A program made the position numbers and the translations under genes. Positions 24,301 through 32,150 of a stretch of DNA of 64,000 bases are shown piece by piece; position 1 is the stretch's first letter; every line of letters starts with the position of its first letter. A model generated the notes under the pieces. That model had not been told where the DNA came from. It did not search any database and was given only the letters and a program-made list of their open reading frames with translations. The DNA is taken from the NCBI GenBank assembly GCA_016722045.1, contig JADKGY010000029.1, positions 496,001 to 560,000 on the forward strand, written 5' to 3'. Source of the DNA: Candidatus Opimibacter skivensis (GTDB lineage Bacteria > Bacteroidota > Bacteroidia > Chitinophagales > Saprospiraceae).

Positions 24301-25182
24301 ATTGGCTTCGAGGATCATATCAATATGATCTTCATCGATGATGACATCTCGCTCGAGAATGATTTCGTTACGTTCGATCGTCACTACTTCTGCTGTATCC
24401 TCATCCACGAAGTCTTCTGTCCATTTGCGCAGAATACGTGCAGCTAGTTTCCTCCCAATCGCTTTCTTTAGTGAAGCTTTACTCACTTTCACTTCTTCAG
24501 CTAATTCGAAAAGACTTAGAATTTCTCTGTCTGAGTCATACCCGATCGCTCTCAATAATGTAGTAACAGGGAATTTCTTTTTCCTGTCAATGTATGCATA
24601 CATCACATTGTTGATGTCTGTCGCGAATTCCATCCATGCTCCTTTGAAAGGAATGACACGGGCAGAATAGATCTTTGTACCGTTAGGGTGATACGATTGA
24701 CTGAAAAATACACCAGGTGATCTGTGCAACTGAGAAACGATTACACGTTCAGCACCATTGATGACGAAAGTACCCTTTGGCGTCATGTATGGAATATTGC
24801 CAAGAAATACATCCTGTACGATGGTTTCAAAGTCAATATGCTCCTCATCATTACAGGATAATCTAAGCTTGGCTTTCAGCGGTACGCTGTAAGTCAGTCC
24901 GCGATGCATACATTCTTCAATCTTGTAGCGCGGCGGATCAATGAAATAGTCTAAAAACTCAAGAACGAAAATGCTCCTGGCATCAGATATTGGGAAATTC
25001 TCCTGGAATACCTTATAAAGCCCTTCACTGTTCCGGTTTTCCGGTGTTGTCTCGAGTTGAAAAAACTCGTGAAAGGATTTAAGCTGGATCTCCAGAAAAT
25101 CCGGGTATTGAGTATTGAGATCAATCTTTCCGAAATTGATCCTCTCTTTGGTAATGGATTTTACAGCAGTGTTACCGGCCAT
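21361..25182 (-). CDS. rpoB: DNA-directed RNA polymerase subunit beta
   Basis: The second large RNA polymerase subunit, 1273 residues. The rifampicin-pocket region is recognisable as FFGTSQLSQFLDQTNPLSEI followed by KRRISALGPGGLSRERAGF. The wild-type-looking residues at the resistance positions (Gln, Asp, His replaced by Lys in the family, Ser) are as expected for Bacteroidota. Also present are GRHGNKGIVSKI near the active centre and KAQFGGQRFGEMEVWALEA at the C-terminus. It is separated from rplL by 193 bp, which contain a strong hairpin (25232-25286) that may set the L12-to-beta expression ratio. Confidence 0.98.
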   Translation of the reverse strand: MAGNTAVKSITKERINFGKIDLNTQYPDFLEIQLKSFHEFFQLETTPENRNSEGLYKVFQENFPISDARSIFVLEFLDYFIDPPRYKIEECMHRGLTYSVPLKAKLRLSCNDEEHIDFETIVQDVFLGNIPYMTPKGTFVINGAERVIVSQLHRSPGVFFSQSYHPNGTKIYSARVIPFKGAWMEFATDINNVMYAYIDRKKKFPVTTLLRAIGYDSDREILSLFELAEEVKVSKASLKKAIGRKLAARILRKWTEDFVDEDTAEVVTIERNEIILERDVIIDEDHIDMILEANESTIILQREDIGEDYSIIYNTLQKDPTSSEMEAVQYIYRQLRGSDPPDEETARGIIDKLFFSDKRYNLGDVGRYKINRKLGIDIDKDLLVLTKEDIISIVKYLVSLTNQKAELDDIDHLSNRRVRTVGEQLYAQFGVGLARMARTIRERMNVRDNEVFTPIDLINARTLSSVINSFFGTSQLSQFLDQTNPLSEITHKRRISALGPGGLSRERAGFEVRDVHYSHYGRLCTIETPEGPNIGLISTLCVHAKINKMGFLETPYRRVADGKVVLKGNAEYLTAEGEDYLKIAQANTPIDKSGIFMTDRIKSREHGDFPMLGPEEIEYMDVAPNQIVGVSASLIPFLENDDANRALMGSNMQRQAVPLIKPASPIVGTGLEAKVALDSRMLINAEGPGVVQYVDSTKITIKYDRSEEDQLVSFEDDMRTYYLTKFQRTNQGTCINLKPIIKKGDRVKEGTILCDGYATEKGELALGQNLKVAFMPWKGYNFEDAIVVSERIVKEDIFTSVHIESFELEVRDTKLGEEELTNDIPNVSEEATKDLDENGIIRVGASVNEGDILIGKITPKGETDPTPEEKLLRAIFGDKAGDVKDASFTAPPSTDGVVIDKQLFARAKKDKFQKAQEKKLIDQLDDKHSVALNELKTLLIDKLSILIKGQASNGVKTIYGEVVINKGNKFTPKTLKTIDFSQVDYTNWTGEKHVDGLISRLLHNFSIKVNEEIGRYKRESFNISIGDELPPGVLKLAKVYLARKRKLKVGDKIAGRHGNKGIVSKIVRAEDMPFLEDGTPVDIVLNPLGVPSRMNLGQIFETVLGWAGEKLGVKYSTPIFDGAALDEIAGQIIEAGLPDLGQTYLYDGNTGDRFHQQATVGVIYMLKLSHMVDDKMHARSIGPYSLITQQPLGGKAQFGGQRFGEMEVWALEAYGASNILQELLTVKSDDIIGRAKAYEAIVKGDNMPEPHIPESFNVLVHELRGLALDVKFD

Positions 25183-25231
25183 GGATTATTACGATTTAGG
25201 AATGTAAACTCATTTGAGTCAAATTCTTTCA

Positions 25232-25286
25232 AATACAAAATAGCTGAGCCGGAAGATGTAAACATCCTCCAGCTAAGCTTTGTATT
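25232..25286 (-). promoter_or_regulatory. Large hairpin in the rplL-rpoB spacer, candidate attenuator or processing site
   Basis: Three nested complementary blocks lie in 55 nt: AATACAAA with TTTGTATT (8 bp), TAGCT with AGCTA (5 bp), and GGAAGATGT with ACATCCTCC (8 of 9 pairs). Small internal loops separate them. There is no T run directly after it on the minus strand, so partial termination or RNase III cleavage is more likely than full termination. In E. coli this same spacer holds an attenuator and an RNase III site; conservation of function here is inference. Confidence 0.6.
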
Positions 25287-25375
25287 AATACAATGTTATA
25301 TCTCAATGATGCACCTTTTGTTTGAGCAATGTCACCAGTTTAAGATTAAGTAATGATGCCTTTACAAGGAATCTC

Positions 25376-25756
25376 TTATTTGAGTTCGACCTCTGCACCT
25401 GCAGCTTCGAGGGCTGCTTTTACAGAATTCGCTTCATCTTTAGGAGCACCTTGTTTCAGCATAGCTGGAGCACCATCTACTAAATCTTTGGCTTCTTTCA
25501 AACCAAGACCTAATAAGGTTTTCACTTCTTTTACAACCTGAAGTTTATTTCCTCCTGCTGATTTCAGGAAGATGTCAAATTCGGTCTTTTCTGCTGGTGC
25601 TGCTGATTCTCCTCCGCCTGCACTAGGTGCAGCCATTGCTACAGCAGCTGCTGCTGGTTCAATGCCGTATTCGGATTTCAGGATGCCAGCGAGATCATTA
25701 ACCTCTTTTACGGTGAGGTTAACTAACTGTTCGGCTAATGCTTTAACGTCTGCCAT
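25376..25756 (-). CDS. rplL: 50S ribosomal protein L7/L12
   Basis: The stalk protein that recruits translation GTPases, 126 residues. The N-terminal dimerisation domain (ALAEQLVNLTVKEVNDLAGIL) is followed by a flexible Ala/Gly/Pro hinge (residues about 35-55). The conserved globular domain starts EKTEFDIFLKSAGGNKLQVV and includes VKTLLGLGLKEAKDLVDGAP. It follows rplJ by 64 bases, the usual pairing of L10 with L12. Confidence 0.97.
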   Translation of the reverse strand: MADVKALAEQLVNLTVKEVNDLAGILKSEYGIEPAAAAVAMAAPSAGGGESAAPAEKTEFDIFLKSAGGNKLQVVKEVKTLLGLGLKEAKDLVDGAPAMLKQGAPKDEANSVKAALEAAGAEVELK

Positions 25757-25820
25757 GTTTTGTGTTGTTTTTAGAAATTGTCAAATGTTGAATTAATATG
25801 AATTGAAAAACTTGGAAGCC

Positions 25821-26354
25821 TTATTGTGCTTGTCTTTCTTGCAATGTCTTCACTAAACCTGCGATTGTACTGCCGCTTGATTTAAGCGCAGAGATCACAT
25901 TCTTAGCAGGAGATTGCAGAAGCATGAGAATATCTCCGATGAGTTCATTCTTGGATTTCAATGCGATGAGCATGTCCAGGTTCTCATCACCAAAGATGAC
26001 GTCACTGTCAATGTATGCTGCCTTTAAAATGGGCCTTTTACCATCTTTACCTCTGAATTCCTTGATCAGCTTCGCAGGCGCATTTGCGCTGTCTGTAAGC
26101 ATGATCGCAGTAGGACCTGCCAGCGCTTTATAAACAGGCGCAAAACCTCTTTCATCTCCAAGGCTCTCCATCGCTTTGCGCGCCAGCTTGTTTTTCACAA
26201 CGGTCATTTCAATCCCCTTCTGAAAACACATGCGTCTCAGCTTGTTGACCTGTTCAACCGTCATGGCAGAAGCGTCTGTAAAATAGATATATGTACTGTT
26301 GTCGAATTTTTCGCGCAACACGCCTATAGCTACATCTTTGTCTTGTTTTTTCAT
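25821..26354 (-). CDS. rplJ: 50S ribosomal protein L10
   Basis: The stalk base protein that binds 23S rRNA and L12 dimers, 177 residues. The N-terminal domain includes YIYFTDASAMTVEQVNKLRR and a segment with VVKNKLARKAME; the C-terminal helix (ISALKSSGSTIAGLVKTLQE) is the L12-binding helix. Only 34 bases separate it from rplA, so the long L10-binding leader known from E. coli is not present in its usual form. If autoregulation exists it must use another site. Confidence 0.96.
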   Translation of the reverse strand: MKKQDKDVAIGVLREKFDNSTYIYFTDASAMTVEQVNKLRRMCFQKGIEMTVVKNKLARKAMESLGDERGFAPVYKALAGPTAIMLTDSANAPAKLIKEFRGKDGKRPILKAAYIDSDVIFGDENLDMLIALKSKNELIGDILMLLQSPAKNVISALKSSGSTIAGLVKTLQERQAQ

Positions 26355-26388
26355 CGTCTTATTATTTTAGATGATCTGCACATTTAGT

Positions 26389-27093
26389 TTATTCCTTGTG
26401 AGAATGAGATGATTTTGGGTCTACATTGATACCCGGACTCATCGTCGATGCCACAGATATTGTCTTCATGTAGATACCCTTAGCACTACTCGGCTTGAGG
26501 CGCTGAATAGTGTTAAGAAGCTCAAGAGCATTTTCTTGTAATTTCTCAGCAGTGAAGGATACTCTACCGACTGGTGAGTGAATGATTCCAAATTTATCAA
26601 CCCGGAATGCAATTTTACCTGCTTTTACTTCCTGAACGGCACCTGTGATATCCATCGTCACTGTTCCTGACTTTGGATTCGGCATCAAGCCACGAGGACC
26701 GAGGATACGACCAACTTTACCAACCTGTGCCATGACAGATGGCATCGCTACGATCACATCAATACCTGTCCATCCCTCTGCAATCTTGGCGATATACTCT
26801 TCAAGACCTGCAAAATCAGCACCGGCAGCCAATGCTTCCTGAACCTTATCAGGCGTGCAAAGCACAAGTACTTTTTTAGTTTTTCCCGTTCCGTGTGGAA
26901 GACTTACGGTCCCACGAATAGCCTGATCAGCTTTCCGTGGATCGACACCAAGCCTGATGTGAAGATCAACTGATGAATCAAATTTGGTAAGGTTCACTTC
27001 CTTAACCAGCTTCATGGCCTCAGTGAGATCATAAAGCTTGTCGCTATCTACTTTCTTGGAAGCGATAGCCATTTTTTTGCTAAGCTTAGCCAT
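26389..27093 (-). CDS. rplA: 50S ribosomal protein L1
   Basis: L1 forms the mobile E-site stalk on 23S rRNA and often represses its own operon; 234 residues. Clear blocks are FDSSVDLHIRLGVDPRKADQ, the segment with GTVSLPHGTGKTKKV, RILGPRGLMPNPKSGTV (the family signature) and the C-terminal IYMKTISVASTMSPGI. The 118-bp gap to rplK is unusually long for this operon and contains a GC-rich hairpin (27119-27139). Confidence 0.97.
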   Translation of the reverse strand: MAKLSKKMAIASKKVDSDKLYDLTEAMKLVKEVNLTKFDSSVDLHIRLGVDPRKADQAIRGTVSLPHGTGKTKKVLVLCTPDKVQEALAAGADFAGLEEYIAKIAEGWTGIDVIVAMPSVMAQVGKVGRILGPRGLMPNPKSGTVTMDITGAVQEVKAGKIAFRVDKFGIIHSPVGRVSFTAEKLQENALELLNTIQRLKPSSAKGIYMKTISVASTMSPGINVDPKSSHSHKE

Positions 27094-27118
27094 TCAAATC
27101 TATTTTAAAGGTTTTGGC

Positions 27119-27139
27119 GTGACGCTATTGGGGCGTCAC
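27119..27139 (-). promoter_or_regulatory. Hairpin in the rplK-rplA spacer
   Basis: GTGACGC (27119-27125) and GCGTCAC (27133-27139) make a perfect 7-bp stem with a seven-base loop, 26 bases before the rplA start. There is no T tract. An L1-binding operator is possible because L1 represses its operon in other bacteria, but I cannot match this to the known L1 site. Confidence 0.4.
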
Positions 27140-27211
27140 TCCCTTTTTGAATTAATTGTTTTATTAAAATAAACCCGGCAACTTTCTGACGGATTGGAGA
27201 ATCTTGTATAA

Positions 27212-27667
27212 TTAAACCTTCACAACAACTCCTGCGGGAGGCGTTCCTGTTATTGTTAGTCCCATGCTTCGTGCAGTTCCGGCAACCATCAGAACAGCAG
27301 ACTCAATCGTAAAGGCATTGAGGTCAGGCATTTTATTCTGAGCTATAGCCGTTACCTGATCCCAGGTAACAGAACCTACTTTTTTGCGATTTGGCTCAGC
27401 TGAACCTGATTTCACTTTTGATGCCTCAAGCAACTGGGCCGCAGCAGGAGCTGTTTTCAGTTCAAATTCAAAGGACTTGTCTTTATAGACAGTGATCAGT
27501 ACAGGAATCAATTTACCCTGAGCATCCTGCGTCCTGGCATTGAATCTCTTGCAAAATTCCATGATGTTGACCCCCTTGGAACCTAATGCAGGCCCTACCG
27601 GAGGAGCTGGATTTGCAGCACCACCCTTCACTTGTAACTTGATAAATGTTTCTATTTCCTTTGCCAT
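27212..27667 (-). CDS. rplK: 50S ribosomal protein L11
   Basis: L11 binds the GTPase-associated centre of 23S rRNA; 151 residues. The N-terminal domain has IKLQVKGGAANPAPPVGPAL with the proline pair contacted by thiopeptides, then GSKGVNIMEFCKRFNART. The RNA-binding C-terminal domain includes VTWDQVTAIAQNKMPDLNA and AGTARSMGLTI. It follows nusG by 37 bases in the standard order. Confidence 0.97.
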   Translation of the reverse strand: MAKEIETFIKLQVKGGAANPAPPVGPALGSKGVNIMEFCKRFNARTQDAQGKLIPVLITVYKDKSFEFELKTAPAAAQLLEASKVKSGSAEPNRKKVGSVTWDQVTAIAQNKMPDLNAFTIESAVLMVAGTARSMGLTITGTPPAGVVVKV

Positions 27668-27704
27668 AAAGCGCTTCAGATATTATTAACTAAAAGCCTG
27701 AAAA

Positions 27705-28253
27705 TCAAGAAGTTTTCTCAACTTGCATAAAGTTGAGCTCTACTTCCGTTCCACGGCCGAATATTTTTACAATAACCTTCAATTTCTTCTTTTCTTCATT
27801 AATCTCTTTGATGTCCCCGACAAAATCATTGAACGGCCCATCGATTATTTTAACCATTTCTCCTTCGATAAATGGTTCTACCATGGATTCTACTAATCCC
27901 TGCGATTCATCAACCTTACCTAACATCCGGTTCGCTTCGCTTTCCTGCATCGGTATCGGATGTGTCCGTCCCAGGAAATGAATCACATTTGGCATGTTAG
28001 AGATACCCTGAACAATTTCAGAACTAAAACGTTCAGGAATCGCTTCAAGCAAAATGTAACCCGGCAAAATATTTCGATCCAGAATTACCTTTTTGCCATT
28101 CCTGATCTTATATACTTTCTCTGAAGGCACCAGTACCTGGGTGACGATGTCGTCCCAACCGGATCGCTTAATCTCAAGTTCTATACGCTCTTTGATCTTG
28201 CGTTCTTTACCTGAAATCACACGAAGCGAGTACCATCTCTTACCATCAGACAT
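27705..28253 (-). CDS. nusG: Transcription antitermination factor NusG
   Basis: NusG binds RNA polymerase and couples it to Rho or the ribosome; 182 residues. The NGN domain spans the first ~110 residues (KRWYSLRVISGKERKIKERI, LPGYILLEA, VIHFLGR). The KOW domain follows, with EGEMVKIIDGPFNDFVGDIK. It is a single-copy operon-type NusG next to secE, not a specialised paralogue of a polysaccharide locus. Confidence 0.96.
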   Translation of the reverse strand: MSDGKRWYSLRVISGKERKIKERIELEIKRSGWDDIVTQVLVPSEKVYKIRNGKKVILDRNILPGYILLEAIPERFSSEIVQGISNMPNVIHFLGRTHPIPMQESEANRMLGKVDESQGLVESMVEPFIEGEMVKIIDGPFNDFVGDIKEINEEKKKLKVIVKIFGRGTEVELNFMQVEKTS

Positions 28254-28263
28254 ATTCCCAGTA

Positions 28264-28452
28264 TTAGATATTATATAGAAATCCTGTGAACTGCTTGCTG
28301 ATAAAATCCATCAGGAGTACAACTATAGCTATTAATAAAGAACCGACAAGTACAACCCGGGTACTACTGATCAGATTAGCCCAGGTAGGCCAGGTTACTT
28401 TATTCACCAGTTCATTGTAACTCTCGATGAGATATAACTTTATCTGTTCCAT
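28264..28452 (-). CDS. secE: Preprotein translocase subunit SecE
   Basis: A 62-residue single-span SecE. It shows the conserved amphipathic helix motif ELVNKVTWPTWANLISST and one membrane segment (VVLVGSLLIAIVVLLMDFIS). It stabilises SecY in the export channel. It lies 10 bases ahead of nusG and is preceded by tRNA-Trp, as in many bacteria. Confidence 0.93.
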   Translation of the reverse strand: MEQIKLYLIESYNELVNKVTWPTWANLISSTRVVLVGSLLIAIVVLLMDFISKQFTGFLYNI

Positions 28453-28503
28453 CTTCTCTTATTAATCTGCTTAATGATCCAATCTGACGGTCAACCTTAA
28501 ATG

Positions 28504-28579
<76 letters not shown>

Positions 28580-28650
28580 AAAACATTCACTCCTTTTCGT
28601 CTTTGGTAATGAAAAACGTCAGGAAGGAAACCAAATTTTATTCAAATACA

Positions 28651-28690
28651 CCGGGCAGGAAAATTTCCCTTTGGCTCTTTTCCTGCCCGG
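28651..28690 (-). terminator. Hairpin after tuf
   Basis: A perfect 13-bp stem, CCGGGCAGGAAAA (28651-28663) with TTTTCCTGCCCGG (28678-28690), around a 14-base loop, beginning 18 bases after the tuf stop. On the minus strand only a weak TGTATTTG run follows, so termination may be partial, letting some transcripts continue into tRNA-Trp and secE. Confidence 0.7.
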
Positions 28691-28708
28691 ATTGATAATT
28701 ATTATTGA

Positions 28709-29905
28709 CTAGTCCAGAATTTCTGTCACCTGTCCGGCACCTACTGTACGTCCACCTTCACGGATAGCGAAACGAAGTCCCTTCTCCATAGCGATCGTAT
28801 TGATCAGTGTCACTTCAAGTGCAACATTATCTCCCGGCATAACCATTTCAACTCCTTCTGGCAATTTAACATCACCTGTAACGTCCGTTGTACGGAAGTA
28901 GAATTGAGGACGGTATCCGTTGAAGAATGGAGTGTGACGTCCACCTTCATCTTTACCAAGTACGTATACTTCGCATTTGAATTTCTTGTGAGGCTTTACT
29001 GAGTCTGGCTTGCAGATAACCATCCCACGATGGATCTGATCCTTCTCAATACCTCTCAACAAAAGACCTGCGTTATCACCGGCTTCTCCTCTGTCAAGGA
29101 TCTTCCTGAACATTTCAACCCCGGTCACTGTAGATACCAATGGTTTTTCACCATCTTTCATCATACCGATGATCTGAACACTTTCACCAGTGTTGATTAC
29201 ACCTCTTTCAATACGACCTGTAGCAACAGTACCACGACCTGTGATCGAGAATACATCTTCAACAGGCATAAGGAATGGCTTATCAATTTCACGAACCGGA
29301 TTAGGGATCTGTGTATCCACTGCATCCATGAGCTCCATGATAGCTGCTTTACCACCAGCTTCACCTTCCAATGCTCTTAATGCAGAGCCTTTGATGATAG
29401 CTGAATGATTGCCATCGAATCCATATTGCTCGAGCAGTTCACGAACTTCCATTTCTACAAGTTCCAACATCTCAGGATCATCTACCAGATCCACTTTATT
29501 CATGAATACTACAATCTTAGGTACACCTACCTGGCGAGCCAAAAGAATGTGCTCACGAGTCTGAGGCATCGGACCGTCAGTAGCTGCAACAACAAGTATA
29601 GCACCATCCATCTGAGCGGCACCCGTAACCATGTTTTTTACATAGTCAGCGTGACCAGGACAGTCCACGTGCGCATAGTGACGAGCTTTAGTCTCATATT
29701 CTACGTGTGCTGTATTGATGGTGATACCTCTTTCTTTTTCTTCCGGAGCAGCATCAATCGAATCATAAGATGCTTTTTTTGCTAATCCTAATTCTGACAA
29801 CACATACGTAATTGCTGCTGTCAACGTCGTCTTCCCGTGATCTACGTGACCAATCGTCCCAATGTTTACGTGTGGTTTGGTCCGCTGAAAGTTTTCTTTT
29901 GCCAT
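28709..29905 (-). CDS. tuf: Elongation factor Tu
   Basis: EF-Tu delivers aminoacyl-tRNA to the ribosome; 398 residues. The G domain shows GHVDHGKTTL (residues 19-28), the effector RGITINTAHVEY, DCPGHADYVKNM, and NKVDLVDD. Domain II begins near KPFLMPVEDVFSITGRGTVA. The C-terminus is GGRTVGAGQVTEILD. It follows four tRNA genes in the order Thr-Tyr-Gly-Thr, the arrangement of tufB in E. coli. Confidence 0.98.
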   Translation of the reverse strand: MAKENFQRTKPHVNIGTIGHVDHGKTTLTAAITYVLSELGLAKKASYDSIDAAPEEKERGITINTAHVEYETKARHYAHVDCPGHADYVKNMVTGAAQMDGAILVVAATDGPMPQTREHILLARQVGVPKIVVFMNKVDLVDDPEMLELVEMEVRELLEQYGFDGNHSAIIKGSALRALEGEAGGKAAIMELMDAVDTQIPNPVREIDKPFLMPVEDVFSITGRGTVATGRIERGVINTGESVQIIGMMKDGEKPLVSTVTGVEMFRKILDRGEAGDNAGLLLRGIEKDQIHRGMVICKPDSVKPHKKFKCEVYVLGKDEGGRHTPFFNGYRPQFYFRTTDVTGDVKLPEGVEMVMPGDNVALEVTLINTIAMEKGLRFAIREGGRTVGAGQVTEILD

Positions 29906-29990
29906 GGATTTGTTTTTTTAAAAGATATTATGTGACTAAATTCTGATTCTTTGTTACTTGATTCTATTTCAATTAAGATGTATGCATCCG

Positions 29991-30062
<72 letters not shown>

Positions 30063-30092
30063 TGATACCGCAACCTTTGTGCGGTAAAACAG

Positions 30093-30165
30093 AGCGGGCG
30101 AAGAGACTCGAACCCTCGACCCTCAGCTTGGAAGGCTGATGCTCTACCAACTGAGCTACGCCCGC
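30093..30165 (-). tRNA. tRNA-Gly (TCC anticodon)
   Basis: The acceptor GCGGGCG pairs perfectly with CGCCCGC. The anticodon stem TCAGC/GCTGA closes the loop CTTCCAA, giving TCC, and the T loop is GGGTTCGAGTCTC. CCA is not encoded. Confidence 0.95.
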
Positions 30166-30266
30166 ATTTTGCCCCTAAATCCCCTGAAGGGGACTTTAAA
30201 TTCTTTCCTTTCCCGAATTCTTCTCAAAATCACACTCACACTCACACTCAAACTCACACTCTTAAG

Positions 30267-30349
30267 TGGGAGTGATAGGACTCGAACCTATTCAGTCAAA
30301 GACACCAGATTTACAGTCTGGCCCGGCTCTCCTACTCCGGCGCACTCCC
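30267..30349 (-). tRNA. tRNA-Tyr (GTA anticodon)
   Basis: A class II tRNA with a long variable arm. The acceptor GGGAGTG pairs with CACTCCC, the anticodon stem CAGA/TCTG closes a loop with GTA, the variable arm is GTGTCTTTGACTG-like, and the T arm AGGTTCGAGTCCT is standard. CCA is not encoded. Confidence 0.95.
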
Positions 30350-30388
30350 TACGTACATGTCCAAACGCTTCTCTGTTGATCATGTATG

Positions 30389-30461
30389 AGCCAGTAGAGG
30401 GACTCGAACCCCCGACCAGCTGATTACAAATCAGCTGCTCTACCAACTGAGCTACACTGGC
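30389..30461 (-). tRNA. tRNA-Thr (TGT anticodon)
   Basis: The acceptor GCCAGTG pairs with TACTGGC (one G-T wobble). The anticodon stem GCTGA/TCAGC closes the loop TTTGTAA, and the T arm GGGGTTCGAGTCCC is standard. CCA is not encoded. It is the first gene of the tRNA/tuf cluster. Confidence 0.95.
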
Positions 30462-30693
30462 AAATGAAGTTGTGCCAAAAACAATCTGATGATTCTTCAA
30501 AAGTGGTCTCCGCAGTCATGATGAAGGCCGCGTAATTAAATCCTTTGATCAAACAGGAAGTAGCGAAAGTTACATTCACCTATCAAATTTCATGTAAGAC
30601 AATTCATCCTTCGAGACCTCAATATTTGTTAATATCTGTCTGTAAACCAATGAATTACATATACTTTTCCAGGGCTTTCCCCGAAAGCGAATG

Positions 30694-30701
30694 CAAAGAT
30701 A
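30694..30701 (-). promoter_or_regulatory. Candidate -7 box for the tRNA-tuf operon
   Basis: On the minus strand this reads TATCTTTG followed by CA, the commonest form of the Bacteroidota -7 element. It lies about 230 bases upstream of the first tRNA in a 280-bp spacer with no gene. No strong -33 box is seen. It could equally serve a shorter untranslated leader processed during tRNA maturation. Confidence 0.4.
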
Positions 30702-30743
30702 AAACTATTCTAAGATTTTCGGTGATTAACTTCCAATATTTTT

Positions 30744-31070
30744 CTATGAAGACAGCGGATTTTCATCGTGGCTTTTCTCCTGAATCCTTTCTTTATAGCG
30801 GTTAAGTTGCCTTTTCATGTTATCCACAGCAGCATCTGCAGAGGCTTCAAAGGTTTTACTGATCTCCGTCGCCATCAATACATCTCCGGGGACATTGAGC
30901 TTCATCTCCACGATCTTATCCTTCACCTGACCTGAATTCTCCAATTTCAAATAAACGTGTGCATCAATGATCCTGTCAAAAAACTGGTCGAGCTTTGAAG
31001 TCTTTCGCTGAATGTAGTCAAGCAGTTTCTGATCGGCATCAAAATGAATCGCTGTCGTGATAATCTTCAT
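30744..31070 (-). CDS. hpf: Ribosome hibernation-promoting factor, short form (HPF/RaiA family)
   Basis: A 108-residue short-type hibernation factor that binds the 30S decoding region when growth slows. I start it at the ATG at 31070, because MKIITTAIHFDADQKLLDYI then has the same spacing to HFDAD as other Bacteroidota members; starts at 31079 and 31115 are also open. The central region VKDKIVEMKLNVPGDVLMA and the helix FEASADAAVDNMKRQLNRYK are typical. The C-terminal dimerisation domain of the long form is absent. It follows the recombinase gene closely, so the two are co-transcribed. Confidence 0.85.
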   Translation of the reverse strand: MKIITTAIHFDADQKLLDYIQRKTSKLDQFFDRIIDAHVYLKLENSGQVKDKIVEMKLNVPGDVLMATEISKTFEASADAAVDNMKRQLNRYKERIQEKSHDENPLSS

Positions 31071-31120
31071 AATCTTCATTTGTTTTCGGTTTATAATATG
31101 ATATGTAAGCTCCATCCTCT

Positions 31121-32035
31121 CTACGATTTAAGCTTCGATGTAGGATGAGCTTGTCTGTATACTTCTTTTAATCTGCTGATCGAGTTGTGTGTATAAACCT
31201 GTGTCGCAGCAAGGCTGGAGTGCCCGAGAATAGCTTTCACTGCGTTAAGTTCCGCCCCATGATCCATCAAGTGTGTAGCCATCGAATGCCGCAATACGTG
31301 CGGACTTTTTTTCTCTGCTGTTGTCACTGTTCCTAACATGGCTACCACCCTATTATGAACGAATTTAGGATAACAAGGTTTACCATTGTCTGTCAGAATT
31401 ACCCGGTCTTCTTTCGTTTGTTCCCTTGATTCAAGATTAAGTTCTTCAAGCCTTTTCAGCAACCTCACTACTTCAGTACTGATCGGTACCTGTCTGAATT
31501 TTCGGCCTTTACCGGTGATCCTCAACATATTCCGGTCAGGATCGATGTCAGTCACTTTGAGATTGATCAATTCACTTCGTCTTAATCCAGATCCATACAG
31601 CAGGGCGATTATAGCCTGATCTCTCAATTCACTGAAATTCTTTTCTGAATGAACTTCAATGGAATTCCATAATCTCTTCAGCACTGATTCAGGTATTGAA
31701 ACGGGTAGGCGATCAGGTTTTTTGGGCAACTGCACTTTTAGAATCGGATTGTGTGTCATGTGACCGGATCTCCTCATCCATTTGAAGAAATGAGCGAGAG
31801 ATGATAATTTTCGTCGAACAGATACAGATACATTCTTCTTTTGCAAAAGGCTTACAACCCAACTGCGGATATGATGATGATTGACACTGGTGACATCTTC
31901 TATTCCATATTGGAAAGAAAGGAAATCCGAAAATTGCCTGTTATCTCTAATGTATCCTTCTAAAGTGTGGATTGAATATCTCCTCTCGTATTGAAGGTAG
32001 TCTCTGAATCTGGTCAATAAATCTTCTCGCGTCAA
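31121..32035 (-). CDS. xerC: XerC/XerD-type tyrosine recombinase
   Basis: A 304-residue site-specific recombinase, the size expected for chromosome-dimer resolution enzymes. The N-terminal SAM-like DNA-binding domain (LQYERRYSIHTLEGYIRD) is followed by the catalytic domain. It carries Arg in LLYGSGLRRSELINL, Lys in ITGKGRKFRQVPI, HVLRHSMATHL (His-x2-Arg), LGHSSLAATQVYTH with the second His, and the nucleophilic Tyr. The start is a TTG at 32035. It is linked to hpf and tRNA/tuf and not to any mobile-element genes, which favours a housekeeping Xer role over an integrase; XerC versus XerD is not settled. Confidence 0.85.
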   Translation of the reverse strand: MTREDLLTRFRDYLQYERRYSIHTLEGYIRDNRQFSDFLSFQYGIEDVTSVNHHHIRSWVVSLLQKKNVSVSVRRKLSSLAHFFKWMRRSGHMTHNPILKVQLPKKPDRLPVSIPESVLKRLWNSIEVHSEKNFSELRDQAIIALLYGSGLRRSELINLKVTDIDPDRNMLRITGKGRKFRQVPISTEVVRLLKRLEELNLESREQTKEDRVILTDNGKPCYPKFVHNRVVAMLGTVTTAEKKSPHVLRHSMATHLMDHGAELNAVKAILGHSSLAATQVYTHNSISRLKEVYRQAHPTSKLKS

Positions 32036-32150
32036 ACTAAATAATTGTAATGTTCTGATACATATCTATCCAGAAATATACCAACTTTTCAAGTGGAATG
32101 CAAGTGACTTGCTTTGAATCCGATTAAATGTGAAATTTATAAGGCATTTT

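Noticed and set aside
31121..32035. Integrase of a genomic island next to the tRNA cluster
   Set aside because: The protein is Xer-sized, adjoins hpf and tuf-operon genes, and no island cargo or tRNA-end duplication is present at 30.1-30.5 kb.
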